A stretch of 64,000 nucleotides of DNA from Streptomyces leeuwenhoekii (GTDB lineage: Bacteria; Actinomycetota; Actinomycetes; Streptomycetales; Streptomycetaceae), in NCBI RefSeq assembly GCF_001013905.1, contig NZ_LN831790.1, forward strand, positions 7,330,001 to 7,394,000, in the 5' to 3' direction. Position numbers and translations under genes: made by a program. Below are positions 1 to 8,911 of the stretch, piece by piece; positions within the stretch are counted from its first letter, which is position 1, and each line of letters begins with the position of its first letter. The notes below the pieces were generated by a model. It made no database searches, was not told the DNA's origin, and worked only from the letters and a program-made list of their open reading frames with translations.

Positions 1-1
1 C

Positions 2-934
2 ACGCGCATCGCGCCCACCCGCGACCCGGACGGCCCGATCGTGGCCCTGTCCGGGTCGCAGCGCCGCCCCGGCGTGTGGTGGCTGCCGCAGGGCACGCCC
101 CTGCGCACCCCGTGGTCCTCCCGCGACGAGGACGTGGCCCCGGGCACCCGCACACCCGTCCGGCCCGTGGCGATGCGCCCCGTCGCCCGGGACGGCCTCA
201 CCCTCGGCGGCTGGTACTACCGTGCGCCGGGCCGCTCTCCCGGCGATCCCGCGCCCTGCGTCATCCACCTGCACGGCGGACCGGAGGAACAGGAGCGCCC
301 CGAGTTCAGCCCCGTGTACCACGAGTTGCTGGGCCGGGGGCTGGACGTCTTCGCGCCCGACGTGCGCGGCTCGTCCGGCTACGGGCGCTCCTACGTCGAC
401 GCGGACCTCGGCAGGGGCCGGTTCGCCGCCATCGAGGACGTCGCCGACTGCGCGGCCCACGTGGTCCTGGCCGGACTGGCCGACCCGCGGCGGCTGGCCG
501 TGATGGGCCGCTCCTACGGCGGCTACCTCACGATGGCCTCCCTGGTCTGGCACCCGGAGCTGTTCCGCACCGGCGTGGCGGTCTGCGGGATGTCGGACTT
601 CGCGACCTTCTTCGCCGGCACCGAGCCGTGGATCGCCCAGTCCGCGGCCCACAAGTACGGCCATCCGGAGCGCGACCGCGACCTGCTGCGCGCCCTGTCG
701 CCGATGAGCCGGGTCGACGAGCTGCGGGCCCCGGTGCTGGCCGTTCACGGCGAGCACGACACCAATGTGCCGCCCGGCGAGTCGGAGCAGTTCGTCCGCG
801 CGGCCAGGGAGCGCGGGGTGGAGGCGGAACTCCTCGTCCTGCACCACGAGGGCCACGACTTCCGGCGGGCCGACAACCGCCGCCTGTTCCGCCGGGCGGC
901 GGCGGACTGGATCGAACGGCACCTGGCGGTCTGA
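2..934 (+). CDS. S9-family peptidase / alpha-beta hydrolase, C-terminal part
   Basis: This is the 3' part of a gene that begins before the window; the frame is open from base 2, so any internal ATG is not its start. The visible part is a prolyl-oligopeptidase-like serine hydrolase domain: nucleophile elbow GRSYGGY, acid loop HGEHDTNVP and catalytic His in HHEGHDF. The stretch VIHLHGGPE is the usual oxyanion-side strand of the family. These place it in the acylaminoacyl-peptidase/dipeptidyl-peptidase group (S9), whose members cleave short peptides or acylated residues, normally in the cytoplasm. The N-terminal beta-propeller expected for the family would lie upstream. The substrate cannot be told from sequence. 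Confidence 0.85.
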   Translation, partial: TRIAPTRDPDGPIVALSGSQRRPGVWWLPQGTPLRTPWSSRDEDVAPGTRTPVRPVAMRPVARDGLTLGGWYYRAPGRSPGDPAPCVIHLHGGPEEQERPEFSPVYHELLGRGLDVFAPDVRGSSGYGRSYVDADLGRGRFAAIEDVADCAAHVVLAGLADPRRLAVMGRSYGGYLTMASLVWHPELFRTGVAVCGMSDFATFFAGTEPWIAQSAAHKYGHPERDRDLLRALSPMSRVDELRAPVLAVHGEHDTNVPPGESEQFVRAARERGVEAELLVLHHEGHDFRRADNRRLFRRAAADWIERHLAV

Positions 935-1178
935 CAGGCACGGCGGTCCGGCACCCGCGCGGCGCGGAAGCGGGCGGACGCGGGCGATCCGCCCTCCTCC
1001 GTCGCCCCGCCCTCCTCCGGCGTGGCCGCGCCCATACCGGGTACCCCCTCGGCATGACCCGCCCGCCGCGACCCGTGACACCGCCGCACCGGCGGCGGCC
1101 CCGGCGCGCCGCGGGCGACTCGCGAGGGGCGAGGTTTCCGGCGTGTGCCCCGCCCGCCCCCGAGCCGCGGAGGACGGG

Positions 1179-1910
1179 ATGACGCCCGATGTGACGAAGG
1201 CGGCGCGGATGGTCGCGGAGGCCGCGGCCGACGTGCCCGTCGAAGAGATCCCCCGGCGGGTGTGCGCGGCGGTGGGCGAGGGGCTCGGGATGGACGGAGC
1301 CACCCTGTCGCTGCTCACCGACACCCCCTCCCGCCAACTGCTCGCCGCCTCGAACGACGCCGCGCTGCTGCTGGAGGAGATCCAGTTCACGGTGGTGGAG
1401 GGGCCCTGCATCGCCGCCGCCCACCGGGGCGAGCCCGTGGCGGTGGACGACCTGCGCGCCGGGGTGTCGTCCTGGCCCCTGTTCGGCGCGAGCATGCGGG
1501 AGAAACTGCCGCAGGTCGAGTCGGTCTACGCGCTGCCCGTCTTTTTCGGCGACTACGTCCTCGGCTCCATCGACCTGTTCGCCCTGCGCACGCACGCCCT
1601 GGAGGAGGAGGCGCTGGAAGAGGCGTCCCTCGTCGCCGACGCGGTGACCGCGGCCCTGCTGTCCACCCGCGACATGATCCTCACCGGAGCCCGGGCCCCG
1701 GCCTGGGAGCCGGAGGAGGTGGTCCGCGCCCACTGGTTCGACACCGCCCGTGCCGTCGGCGCCGTGGCGGCGACACGGGGACTGACCCCCGAGAACGCGC
1801 TCGCCCTGATGCGCGCCGAAGCCTTCCGCACCGGCGGAACGCTGGCCGACATCACCCGGGACATCCTGCGGCAGCCGCCCGGCGCACCGTGGCCGCCCGG
1901 CACGGGGTGA
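1179..1910 (+). CDS. GAF-ANTAR domain regulator
   Basis: A 243-residue protein with an N-terminal GAF domain (about residues 20-150) and a C-terminal ANTAR-type helical segment (about 175-232, containing ARAVGAVAATRG and ending ADITRDIL). ANTAR domains bind paired RNA hairpins and act as antiterminators; GAF-ANTAR proteins are common in actinomycetes and presumably sense a small ligand. The ATG at 1179 is chosen because GGAGGA precedes it and the GAF domain begins just after; the same frame stays open further upstream, but that extension is arginine/proline-rich and overlaps the previous gene. No RNA target or ligand is visible. Confidence 0.8.
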   Translation: MTPDVTKAARMVAEAAADVPVEEIPRRVCAAVGEGLGMDGATLSLLTDTPSRQLLAASNDAALLLEEIQFTVVEGPCIAAAHRGEPVAVDDLRAGVSSWPLFGASMREKLPQVESVYALPVFFGDYVLGSIDLFALRTHALEEEALEEASLVADAVTAALLSTRDMILTGARAPAWEPEEVVRAHWFDTARAVGAVAATRGLTPENALALMRAEAFRTGGTLADITRDILRQPPGAPWPPGTG

Positions 1911-2025
1911 CGCGTCGTCGGACGGGGGCCGTCCCCGTACGGCGGGCACGCGGGCCACGGCGCCCGCCGCCGGTCCACCGGCTGCGTGCGAAAGGGCCGT
2001 GGGGCGACGAGCGCGAGGTGGCGAG

Positions 2026-2682
2026 ATGACGTATCCCCCGGAGCCGTGGTACCTCGAGGGCCGGCTGTACCTGTCCGTATGGCTGACGCCCCGGCATGAG
2101 AGCGCCGGCATACTGCCGCCGGGAGTGCGGCCGGTCACCCTGGCGGGGCGGGCCCTGGTGGGCACCGCCTGGGCCGTGTACGAGGGGGACGGCGTCCTGC
2201 GTTACCGGGAGGTGCTGCGGGCAATCCTCGTGCGGCGGCGCTGCCGTCCGCTGGTCACGATCACCGGCATTTGGGTGGACAGCGAGGAATCGCGGGCCGG
2301 GGGCCGCGCGCTGTGGGGCGTTCCGAAGGAGCCCGCCGTCTTCACGGTCACCGGCCGGGACAGGTTCTCGGCACGGGCACGGGCCGCGCACGGGCGGGAG
2401 TGCGCGGCGCGGTTCCGTGCCCTCACACGGACCTCCCTGCGTCTGCCCGTGGCGTTCCGCGTGGCGCAGATCCGGGAGGGCCGGCTCCACATCACCCCGG
2501 TCCGGTGCCGGGGCCGCATCCGCCCGGCACGCGCCTCCTGGGATCTCGGGGCGCTCGGCCAGGGCGGCGGACCGCGGCGGCCCCGCCCGCTGCTGAGCCT
2601 CCTCTACGAGGACGCCCGCATGCTGTTCGGCGACGTCCCGCCCCATCCGGTGCCCGGGAACCGAGCCCGCGGCGACGGGTGA
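2026..2682 (+). CDS. Acetoacetate decarboxylase-like protein
   Basis: A 218-residue protein of the acetoacetate decarboxylase superfamily. The key signature is GRALWGVPKEPA, where Lys101 matches the Schiff-base lysine of acetoacetate decarboxylase; family enzymes decarboxylate or hydrate/dehydrate beta-keto acids. The ATG at 2026 is preceded by GAGG seven bases upstream; an in-frame codon at 1999 is less likely. Many actinobacterial homologues are uncharacterised and some are aldolase-dehydratases, so the actual reaction is open. It stands alone between the GAF-ANTAR gene and a gene-free stretch. Confidence 0.7.
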   Translation: MTYPPEPWYLEGRLYLSVWLTPRHESAGILPPGVRPVTLAGRALVGTAWAVYEGDGVLRYREVLRAILVRRRCRPLVTITGIWVDSEESRAGGRALWGVPKEPAVFTVTGRDRFSARARAAHGRECAARFRALTRTSLRLPVAFRVAQIREGRLHITPVRCRGRIRPARASWDLGALGQGGGPRRPRPLLSLLYEDARMLFGDVPPHPVPGNRARGDG

Positions 2683-3139
2683 CGGACCTGGGCGGCGGGT
2701 GAGGCGCCACGCCCCGACCGTCGACGGTGAAACCGGTGCCGTCCGGCCGGAGAGGCGGTGGCGGACGCAGGTCGGCACCGGCAGTCCGGGGCCGCGCGGC
2801 GCGTATCCGGCCACCGGCCGCACCGGCCGGCCCACGGCAGGGGCCGGGCCGGGCACGGACCCGGCCCGGGCAGCCGCGGCCAGGGGATCCGCGGTGGCCG
2901 GGATCGTCCCCACGCACCGGCGGACCGGGGCCCGCCGCGCCACCCCGGCAGGGGTCTCGCCGACCGCCCGGGAAACCTCGGCCGACCACGGCCGACGCAC
3001 GTCACGGCAGCGGGCGGGGCCCGGCCCGGGCCGCGCCGCACGCATGCGGCGTTGTGATTTCCCCTTGGCCTGAATGACTCTGCCCGACCGTGCCGGTCCC
3101 GGATTAGGATTCTGCACGAATGATCATGGGAGGTCACTG
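2683..3139 (+). other. Gene-free stretch before the truncated radical-SAM gene
   Basis: About 460 bases without a convincing gene; the open frames on both strands are low-complexity Arg/Pro/Gly translations typical of GC-rich spacer. A short perfect palindrome (ACCGTCGACGGT, 2717-2728) follows the preceding gene and might contribute to a terminator. The last 90 bases become less GC-rich and end in GGGAGG just before the TTG start at 3140, so a promoter probably lies there. Confidence 0.5.
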
Positions 3140-4090
3140 TTGCTGCGCATCGCGCTGGTCAACATGCCTTTTGCCGACTGGAACCGTCCATCATTCGCCT
3201 TGGGGCAATTGTCGACTCTGGTGAGCCGCGAGTTCGACGGCCGGGCGCGAGCGCGCGTGTGCTATCTGAACCAGGACATGGCCGAATACTTCGGAACACG
3301 TCTCTACGAATCCCTGTCGGTGAGTCACGACCACGTCGACACGGGAATCGGGGACTGGCTCTTCCGGCATCTCGCCTTTCCGGACGCGCCCGACACCGCC
3401 GCGGAATACTTCCAGCGGTATTACCGGGGCGCCCGCTGGGAGGACTTCCGCGACCGGATCCTGCGGGCCCGCGACGGGCTGCGCGGGTTCTGTGCGGAGC
3501 TGATCGGCCGCTACCGGCTCGACGAGGCCGCCATCGTGGGCTTCAGCTCCATGTTCGCCCAGCATGTGCCCAGTATGGCCCTGACCCGGATGATCAAGGA
3601 GCGCAACCCGCGGACCCTCGTCGTGCTCGGCGGCGCCAACTGCGAGGCGCCCATGGGCGCGGTGGTGGCCGAGCACGTCCCGGCGGTCGACTTCGTCTTC
3701 TCCGGGCCCGCGCTGCACACGTTCGGGCAATTCGTCCAGTGCGTCCTGGACGGTGAACCCGCCCGCGCCGACACCATTCCCGGAATCATATCCAGCCGGA
3801 ACTGCCGAGATCCCCGATTCCGTACGGCCATCGGCGCGGAACGGGACATCGACGACTACTTCCTGCCCGATTACGCCGGTTTCTCCGACGCCCTGGACAG
3901 TCATCCGGAACTGCGCCGCACCGGCACCAGCGAGCCCATGCTGTTCTTCGAGACATCCCGCGGCTGCTGGTGGGGACAGCGTTCCCACTGCACCTTCTGC
4001 GGGCTGAACGGAGAAAGCATGGCTTTCCGCGCCATGGCTCCCGAGCTGGCCGTCCGGCAGTTCGAGTGGTTATTGGACCCCGCCGGATAG
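3140..4090 (+). pseudogene. B12-binding radical SAM protein (RiPP-maturation type), C-terminally truncated
   Basis: A 316-residue open frame starting at TTG 3140, chosen because GGGAGG lies six bases upstream and the family begins with a short strand such as LRIALVNMPF. Residues 1-240 form a cobalamin-binding-like Rossmann region; then comes a cluster-binding motif with Cys276, Cys284 and Cys287 (CX7CX2C, in GCWWGQRSHCTFCGLNG), typical of RiPP-maturation radical-SAM proteins. Full-length relatives continue for some 300 residues with the SAM barrel. This frame stops 29 residues after the last cysteine, and no continuation exists in any frame before the next gene at 4153. The end of the frame carries a rare TTA codon (4070). 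It is therefore probably a deletion relic with no radical-SAM activity. Confidence 0.75.
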
Positions 4091-4152
4091 CGGTCGCCAT
4101 GGCGGAGCCGTACCCCGCACCCCGATGAGCCCCGAGGACGGAAGACCCTCCC

Positions 4153-5472
4153 ATGCCCGCGCGTTCGCTCTGGTCCAACCGGGACTTCTCCGTCTTCTGG
4201 GCGGTACAGGCACTGTCCGAGGTCGGCAACGCCTTCTCGCTGGTGGCCGTACCGCTGCTGGTGCTGCACACCACCGGCTCGGCGGCCCAGATGGGGCTGC
4301 TGACCGCCGTGGCCGGCGCCGCCTCGCTGCTCACCGGACTGGTGGGCGGCGCCTGGGCCGACCGCTACGACCGGCGGCGACTGCTGATGCTGTGCGACGC
4401 CGCCCGCCTGGTGCTCTACGGGGCGATCCCGCTCTGCTGGGCGCTGAACCCGCAGATCTGGCTGCTGTACGTGGTGATGGGCCTGGCGTCGGCCTTCGAG
4501 ATGCTGTTCAAGATCACCTACGTCACCGCCGTGCCCAACCTCGTCGACAAGGACCAGATCGTCGCGGCCAACGGCCGCCTGGAGGCGACCAACGCGATCG
4601 CCTACATCGCCGGACCCGCCCTGGCCGGCGTGGTGTCCGGCTTCTTCGGGCCCACGGCCGCGGTGGCGATCAACGCGGGCAGCTTCGGCATCTCCCTCAT
4701 CGGCCTGGCCCTCATCAGGCTCAGGCCCACCGGGCGGCCCCCGGGCGACGATCCGCACGGCGCCGCCACCCGCGCACACGACCTGCGCTCCGGTTTCCGC
4801 ACCGGCGCCGCCTTCCTGTGGCGTACACCGGTGCTGCGGGCGCTGACCGCCCTGCTGACGGTCACCACCTTCCTCAGCCTGGGCATGACCGACGTGTTCA
4901 TCTATCACCTGCGGCACGGCCTGGGGCAGGACGAGCGCACCGTCGGCTACGTCCTGGCCCTGGCCGGCGTGGGCACCTGCGTGGCCGCCGCCGCCACCGC
5001 CGGGCTGCGCCGCTCCTGGGGCTTCGGCCGCTGCTGGATCGGGTCCATGACCCTGTGCGCGGTGGCGACGCTGGCCCTCGGCACCTTCGGGCAGGTGCCG
5101 GTGGCAGCCGTGACGATCTTCCTGTACTCCTTCGGCATGGCGCTGGCGGGCGTCTGCTCGATGTCCCTGCGCCAGGAGGTCACCCCGGACCACCTGCTCG
5201 GGCGCGTCACCTCCGCCTTCTGGACGATCCACAGCAGCCTGGCGCCCCTCGGCGCGGCCCTGCTGACCGCCCTGGCCGGACGGCTGGGCACCCGCGGCCC
5301 CCTGACCGGCGTGGCCGTCGTCTTCCTGGCCGTGGCCGCCGCGGCCGCCTTCACCCCCATCCGGCAGCGCCACCCCGAGCGCACCGCCGTACCGCCCGCG
5401 CATCCGCCCCGGACCGAGCCGGCACCAGCGAGAGAGGAGAGACACGGGGATGACGCCGAAGCCCGGCGATGA
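4153..5472 (+). CDS. MFS exporter (DHA3/macrolide-efflux type)
   Basis: A 439-residue integral membrane protein with about 12 hydrophobic segments. The N-terminus [17 protein letters not shown] and the loop [13 protein letters not shown] (motif A between helices 2 and 3) fit the major-facilitator family of drug/macrolide exporters. It probably pumps a small hydrophobic compound out of the cell by proton antiport. Its 3' end overlaps the MbtH-like gene by 23 bases, so the two are co-transcribed. In context it may be the self-resistance exporter of a peptide cluster whose synthetase has since been lost. Confidence 0.85.
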   Translation: MPARSLWSNRDFSVFWAVQALSEVGNAFSLVAVPLLVLHTTGSAAQMGLLTAVAGAASLLTGLVGGAWADRYDRRRLLMLCDAARLVLYGAIPLCWALNPQIWLLYVVMGLASAFEMLFKITYVTAVPNLVDKDQIVAANGRLEATNAIAYIAGPALAGVVSGFFGPTAAVAINAGSFGISLIGLALIRLRPTGRPPGDDPHGAATRAHDLRSGFRTGAAFLWRTPVLRALTALLTVTTFLSLGMTDVFIYHLRHGLGQDERTVGYVLALAGVGTCVAAAATAGLRRSWGFGRCWIGSMTLCAVATLALGTFGQVPVAAVTIFLYSFGMALAGVCSMSLRQEVTPDHLLGRVTSAFWTIHSSLAPLGAALLTALAGRLGTRGPLTGVAVVFLAVAAAAAFTPIRQRHPERTAVPPAHPPRTEPAPAREERHGDDAEARR

Positions 5473-5704
5473 CGACCGGCTGTACGAGGTCGTGGTCAAC
5501 CACGAGGAGCAGTACTCCCTCTGGCCCGCCGACCGGGACGACCCGGCCGGCTGGTCGGACGCGGGCAGGACCGGCCCCAGGAGCGACTGCCTCGCCCCCA
5601 TCAAGGAGGTGTGGACCGCCATGCGCCCGCCGCGTCCGCGCCACCGCCCGGAAGCCTGCGGGCAGCCCGGGCCGGCCGCACCGGACACCGGCGGCGCGGG
5701 CTGA
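5450..5704 (+). CDS. MbtH-like NRPS accessory protein
   Basis: An 84-residue protein with the whole MbtH signature in order: [16 protein letters not shown], then PAGW, then [14 protein letters not shown], including the family's conserved tryptophans. MbtH-like proteins bind and activate adenylation domains of nonribosomal peptide synthetases (NRPS). The start overlaps the upstream exporter gene. A poorly conserved, Pro/Gly-rich tail of about 25 residues follows. No adenylation domain occurs anywhere in the window, so this looks like an intact helper left behind, though it might serve an NRPS elsewhere in the genome. Confidence 0.88.
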   Translation: MTPKPGDDDRLYEVVVNHEEQYSLWPADRDDPAGWSDAGRTGPRSDCLAPIKEVWTAMRPPRPRHRPEACGQPGPAAPDTGGAG

Positions 5705-5761
5705 GTCCCGGTCCGTCACCGCACCGCCCCACCGCCGCATCGCGAAGCAGGGAAGGCAATC

Positions 5762-5974
5762 GTGCACGACGACCTGGAAACACCACCGGCGGCGCCGCCG
5801 GGGGAGGTCCGGCAGGCGCTCTCCCCGGGCCAGGTACGACTGTGGTACCTGGAACAGATCTCCGCCGGCGACTCGCAGCTCACCCACCACGTCCTGCCGG
5901 GCGGCCACCTGACCCTCTTCCAGCCCCCGCACGTCACCGGACTCGCCCGCCTGATCGACCGGAAGACGCGCTAG
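5762..5974 (+). pseudogene. NRPS remnant: condensation-domain start joined to thioesterase end
   Basis: A 70-residue open frame starting at GTG 5762 behind GGGAAGG. Residues 20-36 (LSPGQVRLWYLEQISAG) read like the first conserved motif of an NRPS condensation domain. Residues 43-68 (VLPGGHLTLFQPPHVTG and following) read like the last strand and helix of a type I thioesterase domain, with the catalytic His environment GGH. The simplest explanation is an internal in-frame deletion that removed everything between the beginning and end of a synthetase. Its place directly behind the MbtH-like gene, where an NRPS is expected, supports this. Both matches are short, so confidence is moderate. Confidence 0.6.
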
Positions 5975-5995
5975 CGGACGGCACGGGGACCGGGG

Positions 5996-6016
5996 GGCCG
6001 GGCCCGGTGCCCGGCC
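5996..6016. terminator. Hairpin between convergent genes
   Basis: GGCCGGGC and GCCCGGCC form a perfect 8-bp stem around a 5-base loop, placed between the NRPS remnant (plus) and the MFS gene (minus), which converge here. No T-run follows, as is usual in high-GC actinomycetes. It may serve both directions. Confidence 0.5.
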
Positions 6017-6030
6017 GCCTCGTCGCCGGA

Positions 6031-7482
6031 TCAGCGAGAGACGGGGACCTCGGCGGGGTGGTCGGCGGATCCGCCCGACGCCACCACCGTGGCAGCCGGC
6101 CGGCCGCGCAGACCGAAGGCACCGATCAGCGAGGCGAGCAGCGCCGCGGCGAGCGGGACCCACAGGGCCGCCCGGTAGCCGTCGAGCAGCGCGGCGGGCG
6201 AAGTCGAGGCGGTGGCCGCGACGTTGACGGCGCTGACGGTGGACAGGCCGATCGCGGCGCCGAACTGGAAGGAGGTGTAGAGCAGTCCGCCGGCCAGGCC
6301 CTGCTCCTCCTCCCGTACGCCCTCGGTGGCGACGATGGTGAGCGGGCCGTAGGCAAGGGAGAAGGCGACCCCGAGGACGATCAGACTGGGGAACATCGCC
6401 AGGTAGGTCCAGTCGGCGCCGACCGGCAGGAACAGGGCGTACGACAGCGAGGCCAGAAGCAGCCCGCCGAGGATCACCCGGGCGTTGCCGAAGCGGTTCA
6501 CCAGCCGCGGCGTCAGGAGCGGGGAGAGGACCGCGTCGACACCGACGACGATCATCGCGAAACTGGTCTGCAGGGTCGACCAGTCGCGCAGCTCCTGGAG
6601 GTAGAGCACGACCAGGAACTGGAAGCCGAAGAAGCCCGCCGCGAAGAGCAGCCCGGCCAGATTGGCGCGGACCAGGGCACCGTTGCGGAAGAGACCGAGG
6701 CGGACCAGTGGGGACGCCGCGCGCCGTTCCGTGACGACGAACGCGACGAGGAAGGCGAGACCCGCGCCGAGGGTGCCGGCGGTCCAGGCGGGACTGGTGT
6801 GCGTGGCGCGCTCCACGCCGAGGACCAGCAGGACGACGGCGGCGGTGATGGTGAGGCCGCCGGTCAGGTCGATGCTCCGGCCAGCGCGGCCGGCACGCGG
6901 CTGCCGGGGCACGAAGGCGAGCGCCGCGGGCAGGATCAGCGCGGACAGCGCGACCGGGGCGAAGAACACCCAGCGCCATCCGACCGAGGTGAGCAGCCCG
7001 CCGACGACCAGGCCGATCGAGAAGCCGCCGGCCGCCGTGCCGGAGTAGAACAGCAGGGCCTTGTTGCGCCGGGGGCCCTCTTCGAAGCTCGTGGTGATGA
7101 GGGACAGGCCGGCCGGTGTCATGAAGGCGGCGGCCACTCCGGTGACGAACCGGGCGACGATCAGCATCCACTCCTCGGTGGCGAAACCGCCCAGTCCCGA
7201 GAAGAGCAGGAAGACCAGGAGCCAGCAGACGAACATCCGCCGCCGCCCGAACAGGTCGGCGGCGCGCCCGCCGACCAGCATGAAGCCGCCGTATCCGAGG
7301 ACGTAGGCGCTCATCACCCACTGCAGGGAGCCGGTGGACAGGCCGAGGTCGGCGCGGATGGACGGCAGGGCCACGTTGAGCATGGCCACATCGATGCCCT
7401 CCAGGAAGATCGCGCCGCACAGGACGAGCAGCACGCCCCGTTCGCGTGCGCTCAGGGCACCCGCCGCTTTCTGTGGACTCAT
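6031..7482 (-). CDS. MFS transporter, DHA2 (14-helix) family
   Basis: A 483-residue polytopic membrane protein. Motifs include IDVAMLNVALPSI in helix 1 (motif D1), GRAADLFGRRRM (motif A) and GVAAAFMTPAGLSLI in helix 5 (motif C region), which together indicate an EmrB/QacA-type proton-driven multidrug exporter. The ATG at 7482 is used because GAGGA lies eight bases upstream; an earlier in-frame start would add a non-membrane, basic leader. It is transcribed divergently from the LysR gene at 7615, which probably controls it. Confidence 0.88.
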   Translation of the reverse strand: MSPQKAAGALSARERGVLLVLCGAIFLEGIDVAMLNVALPSIRADLGLSTGSLQWVMSAYVLGYGGFMLVGGRAADLFGRRRMFVCWLLVFLLFSGLGGFATEEWMLIVARFVTGVAAAFMTPAGLSLITTSFEEGPRRNKALLFYSGTAAGGFSIGLVVGGLLTSVGWRWVFFAPVALSALILPAALAFVPRQPRAGRAGRSIDLTGGLTITAAVVLLVLGVERATHTSPAWTAGTLGAGLAFLVAFVVTERRAASPLVRLGLFRNGALVRANLAGLLFAAGFFGFQFLVVLYLQELRDWSTLQTSFAMIVVGVDAVLSPLLTPRLVNRFGNARVILGGLLLASLSYALFLPVGADWTYLAMFPSLIVLGVAFSLAYGPLTIVATEGVREEEQGLAGGLLYTSFQFGAAIGLSTVSAVNVAATASTSPAALLDGYRAALWVPLAAALLASLIGAFGLRGRPAATVVASGGSADHPAEVPVSR

Positions 7483-7517
7483 CACAATTCCTCGATGGTG
7501 TGGGGACGTTGTCGGTG

Positions 7518-7561
7518 TCTTCACCTTCGGTCGGCGGGTGAGGGGGGAACAACGGTGAAGA
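7518..7561. promoter_or_regulatory. Inverted repeat in the MFS/LysR divergent promoter region
   Basis: TCTTCACC (7518-7525) and GGTGAAGA (7554-7561) are exact inverted repeats 28 bases apart in the 132-bp spacer between the divergent exporter and LysR genes. LysR regulators typically bind such dyads in the shared promoter. Whether this is the real site is inference. Confidence 0.35.
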
Positions 7562-7614
7562 GCGCAACGTTCGGTCAACCGGGCTTACCGATCCGATGGA
7601 CCCGGGGGACGTCG

Positions 7615-8562
7615 ATGGAACGCGATGAACTGGAGTGCTTCCTCATCCTCGCCGAGGAGTTGCACTTCGGTCGTACGGCCGACCGGATGCGGCTGTCCCG
7701 GGCCCGGGTCAGCCAGCTCGTGCAACGGCTCGAACGCCGCGTGGGCGCCCCGCTGTTCACGCGCACCAGCCGCCGAGTCGCCCTCACCTCGCTCGGCCGG
7801 CGGCTGCGCGCCGACCTCGAACCGCACCACCGCGCCATCGAGGCAGCCCTGGAGCGGGCCGCCGCCACCGCGCGCGGCATCGACACCGTGCTGCACGTCG
7901 GCTTCTCCAACCCGCTGACCGGCGAGATCGTCATGAAGGCGACGGAGGCGCTGCGCCTCAGCCACCCGGGACTCGCCGTGGAGATCTGCGAGGTGCCGCT
8001 CGCCGATCCTTACGGGCAGCTCCGCAAGGGGGAGTTCGACGTCCAGGTCACGGAACTGCCCGTACGGGAGAAGGATCTGGGCGAGGGGCCCACGCTGCTC
8101 GCGGAGGACCGCGTCCTCGCGATCGGCTCGGCCCATCCGCTCGCCGCCCGGTCGTCGGTGTCCCTGGAGGACCTGGCTGGCGTGCCGCTGCTCACGATCG
8201 CCGGGCAGGTGCCCGACTACTGGCTGGAGCATCACGTCCCGGCCCGCACACCCAGCGGCCGGCCGATCGCCCGCGGGCCCGGCGTGACCAACATGCAGGA
8301 GGCGCTGACGCTGGTCGCCGGCGGCAAGGGCGCGCTGCTCGCGCCCGCGCACACGGCGACGTACTACGCGCGCCCCGGTGTGGCCTACCTCCCCTTCGCG
8401 GACGCGGAGCCGACCGGCTACGGCCTGGTGTGGCGGGCCGGGGACGCCACCGGCGCGGTGCGGACCTTCGCCGGAGCCGTCCGCGAGGCGGCGAGGGAGC
8501 TGGCGCGGAAGGATACCCGCGCGGTGGCATCGGCGGGCCGCGCCGCGGCTCCAGGAGGGTGA
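7615..8562 (+). CDS. LysR-family transcriptional regulator
   Basis: A 315-residue protein with an N-terminal winged helix-turn-helix (residues 1-60; FGRTADRMRLSRARVSQLV is the recognition region) and a C-terminal substrate-binding domain (about 90-295). The start ATG 7615 has GGGGGA six bases upstream. LysR proteins usually regulate the divergent neighbour in response to a small ligand, so the exporter at 6031-7482 is the likely target. The last 20 residues are a disordered, Ala/Gly-rich tail. The effector is unknown. Confidence 0.88.
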   Translation: MERDELECFLILAEELHFGRTADRMRLSRARVSQLVQRLERRVGAPLFTRTSRRVALTSLGRRLRADLEPHHRAIEAALERAAATARGIDTVLHVGFSNPLTGEIVMKATEALRLSHPGLAVEICEVPLADPYGQLRKGEFDVQVTELPVREKDLGEGPTLLAEDRVLAIGSAHPLAARSSVSLEDLAGVPLLTIAGQVPDYWLEHHVPARTPSGRPIARGPGVTNMQEALTLVAGGKGALLAPAHTATYYARPGVAYLPFADAEPTGYGLVWRAGDATGAVRTFAGAVREAARELARKDTRAVASAGRAAAPGG

Positions 8563-8911
8563 CGCAGGGTGAGCACCGCCGCCGCGCGCGGGCCCGGGGG
8601 GCGGGTGGCCGGTTTAGAACGGCACGGAAGGGGTAGGTCCGGGCGGACCGGGTCGCCCGGCTGGTCCGGTCAGGTGACGGCATAGACGGTGTCGGGGGGG
8701 ACGAGGCGCGCGGCGGCCTGGGGCCGGGAGGGCGCGGCGGCGTGTGAGGCGCCGCCGATCTGGGCGAACGGGGCCGCGGTGGCGACCGCGGGACGGTGCT
8801 TGCCGGCCGCCACGTGACTTGCTCCCCGCCGACGCGGGCCACAGCATGGAACCGACTCCGGCGGAAAGCGGCGGCTGAGCTCCTTGCGGCCCTCGACGAT
8901 GGAGGACCCGA
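8563..8911. other. Intergenic region between LysR and dhaK
   Basis: About 350 bases without a supported gene. CCGGGCG / CGCCCGG (8639-8645 and 8654-8660) can form a 7-bp hairpin about 75 bases after the LysR stop, a possible terminator. The dhaK ribosome-binding site (GGAGG near 8901) ends the region, so its promoter should lie between about 8750 and 8880. Confidence 0.4.

Noticed and set aside
5611..7614. A long N-terminal extension of the LysR protein in the same open frame
   Set aside because: The extension is antisense to the MFS gene and repetitive; the LysR domain starts exactly at ATG 7615 with a ribosome-binding site.
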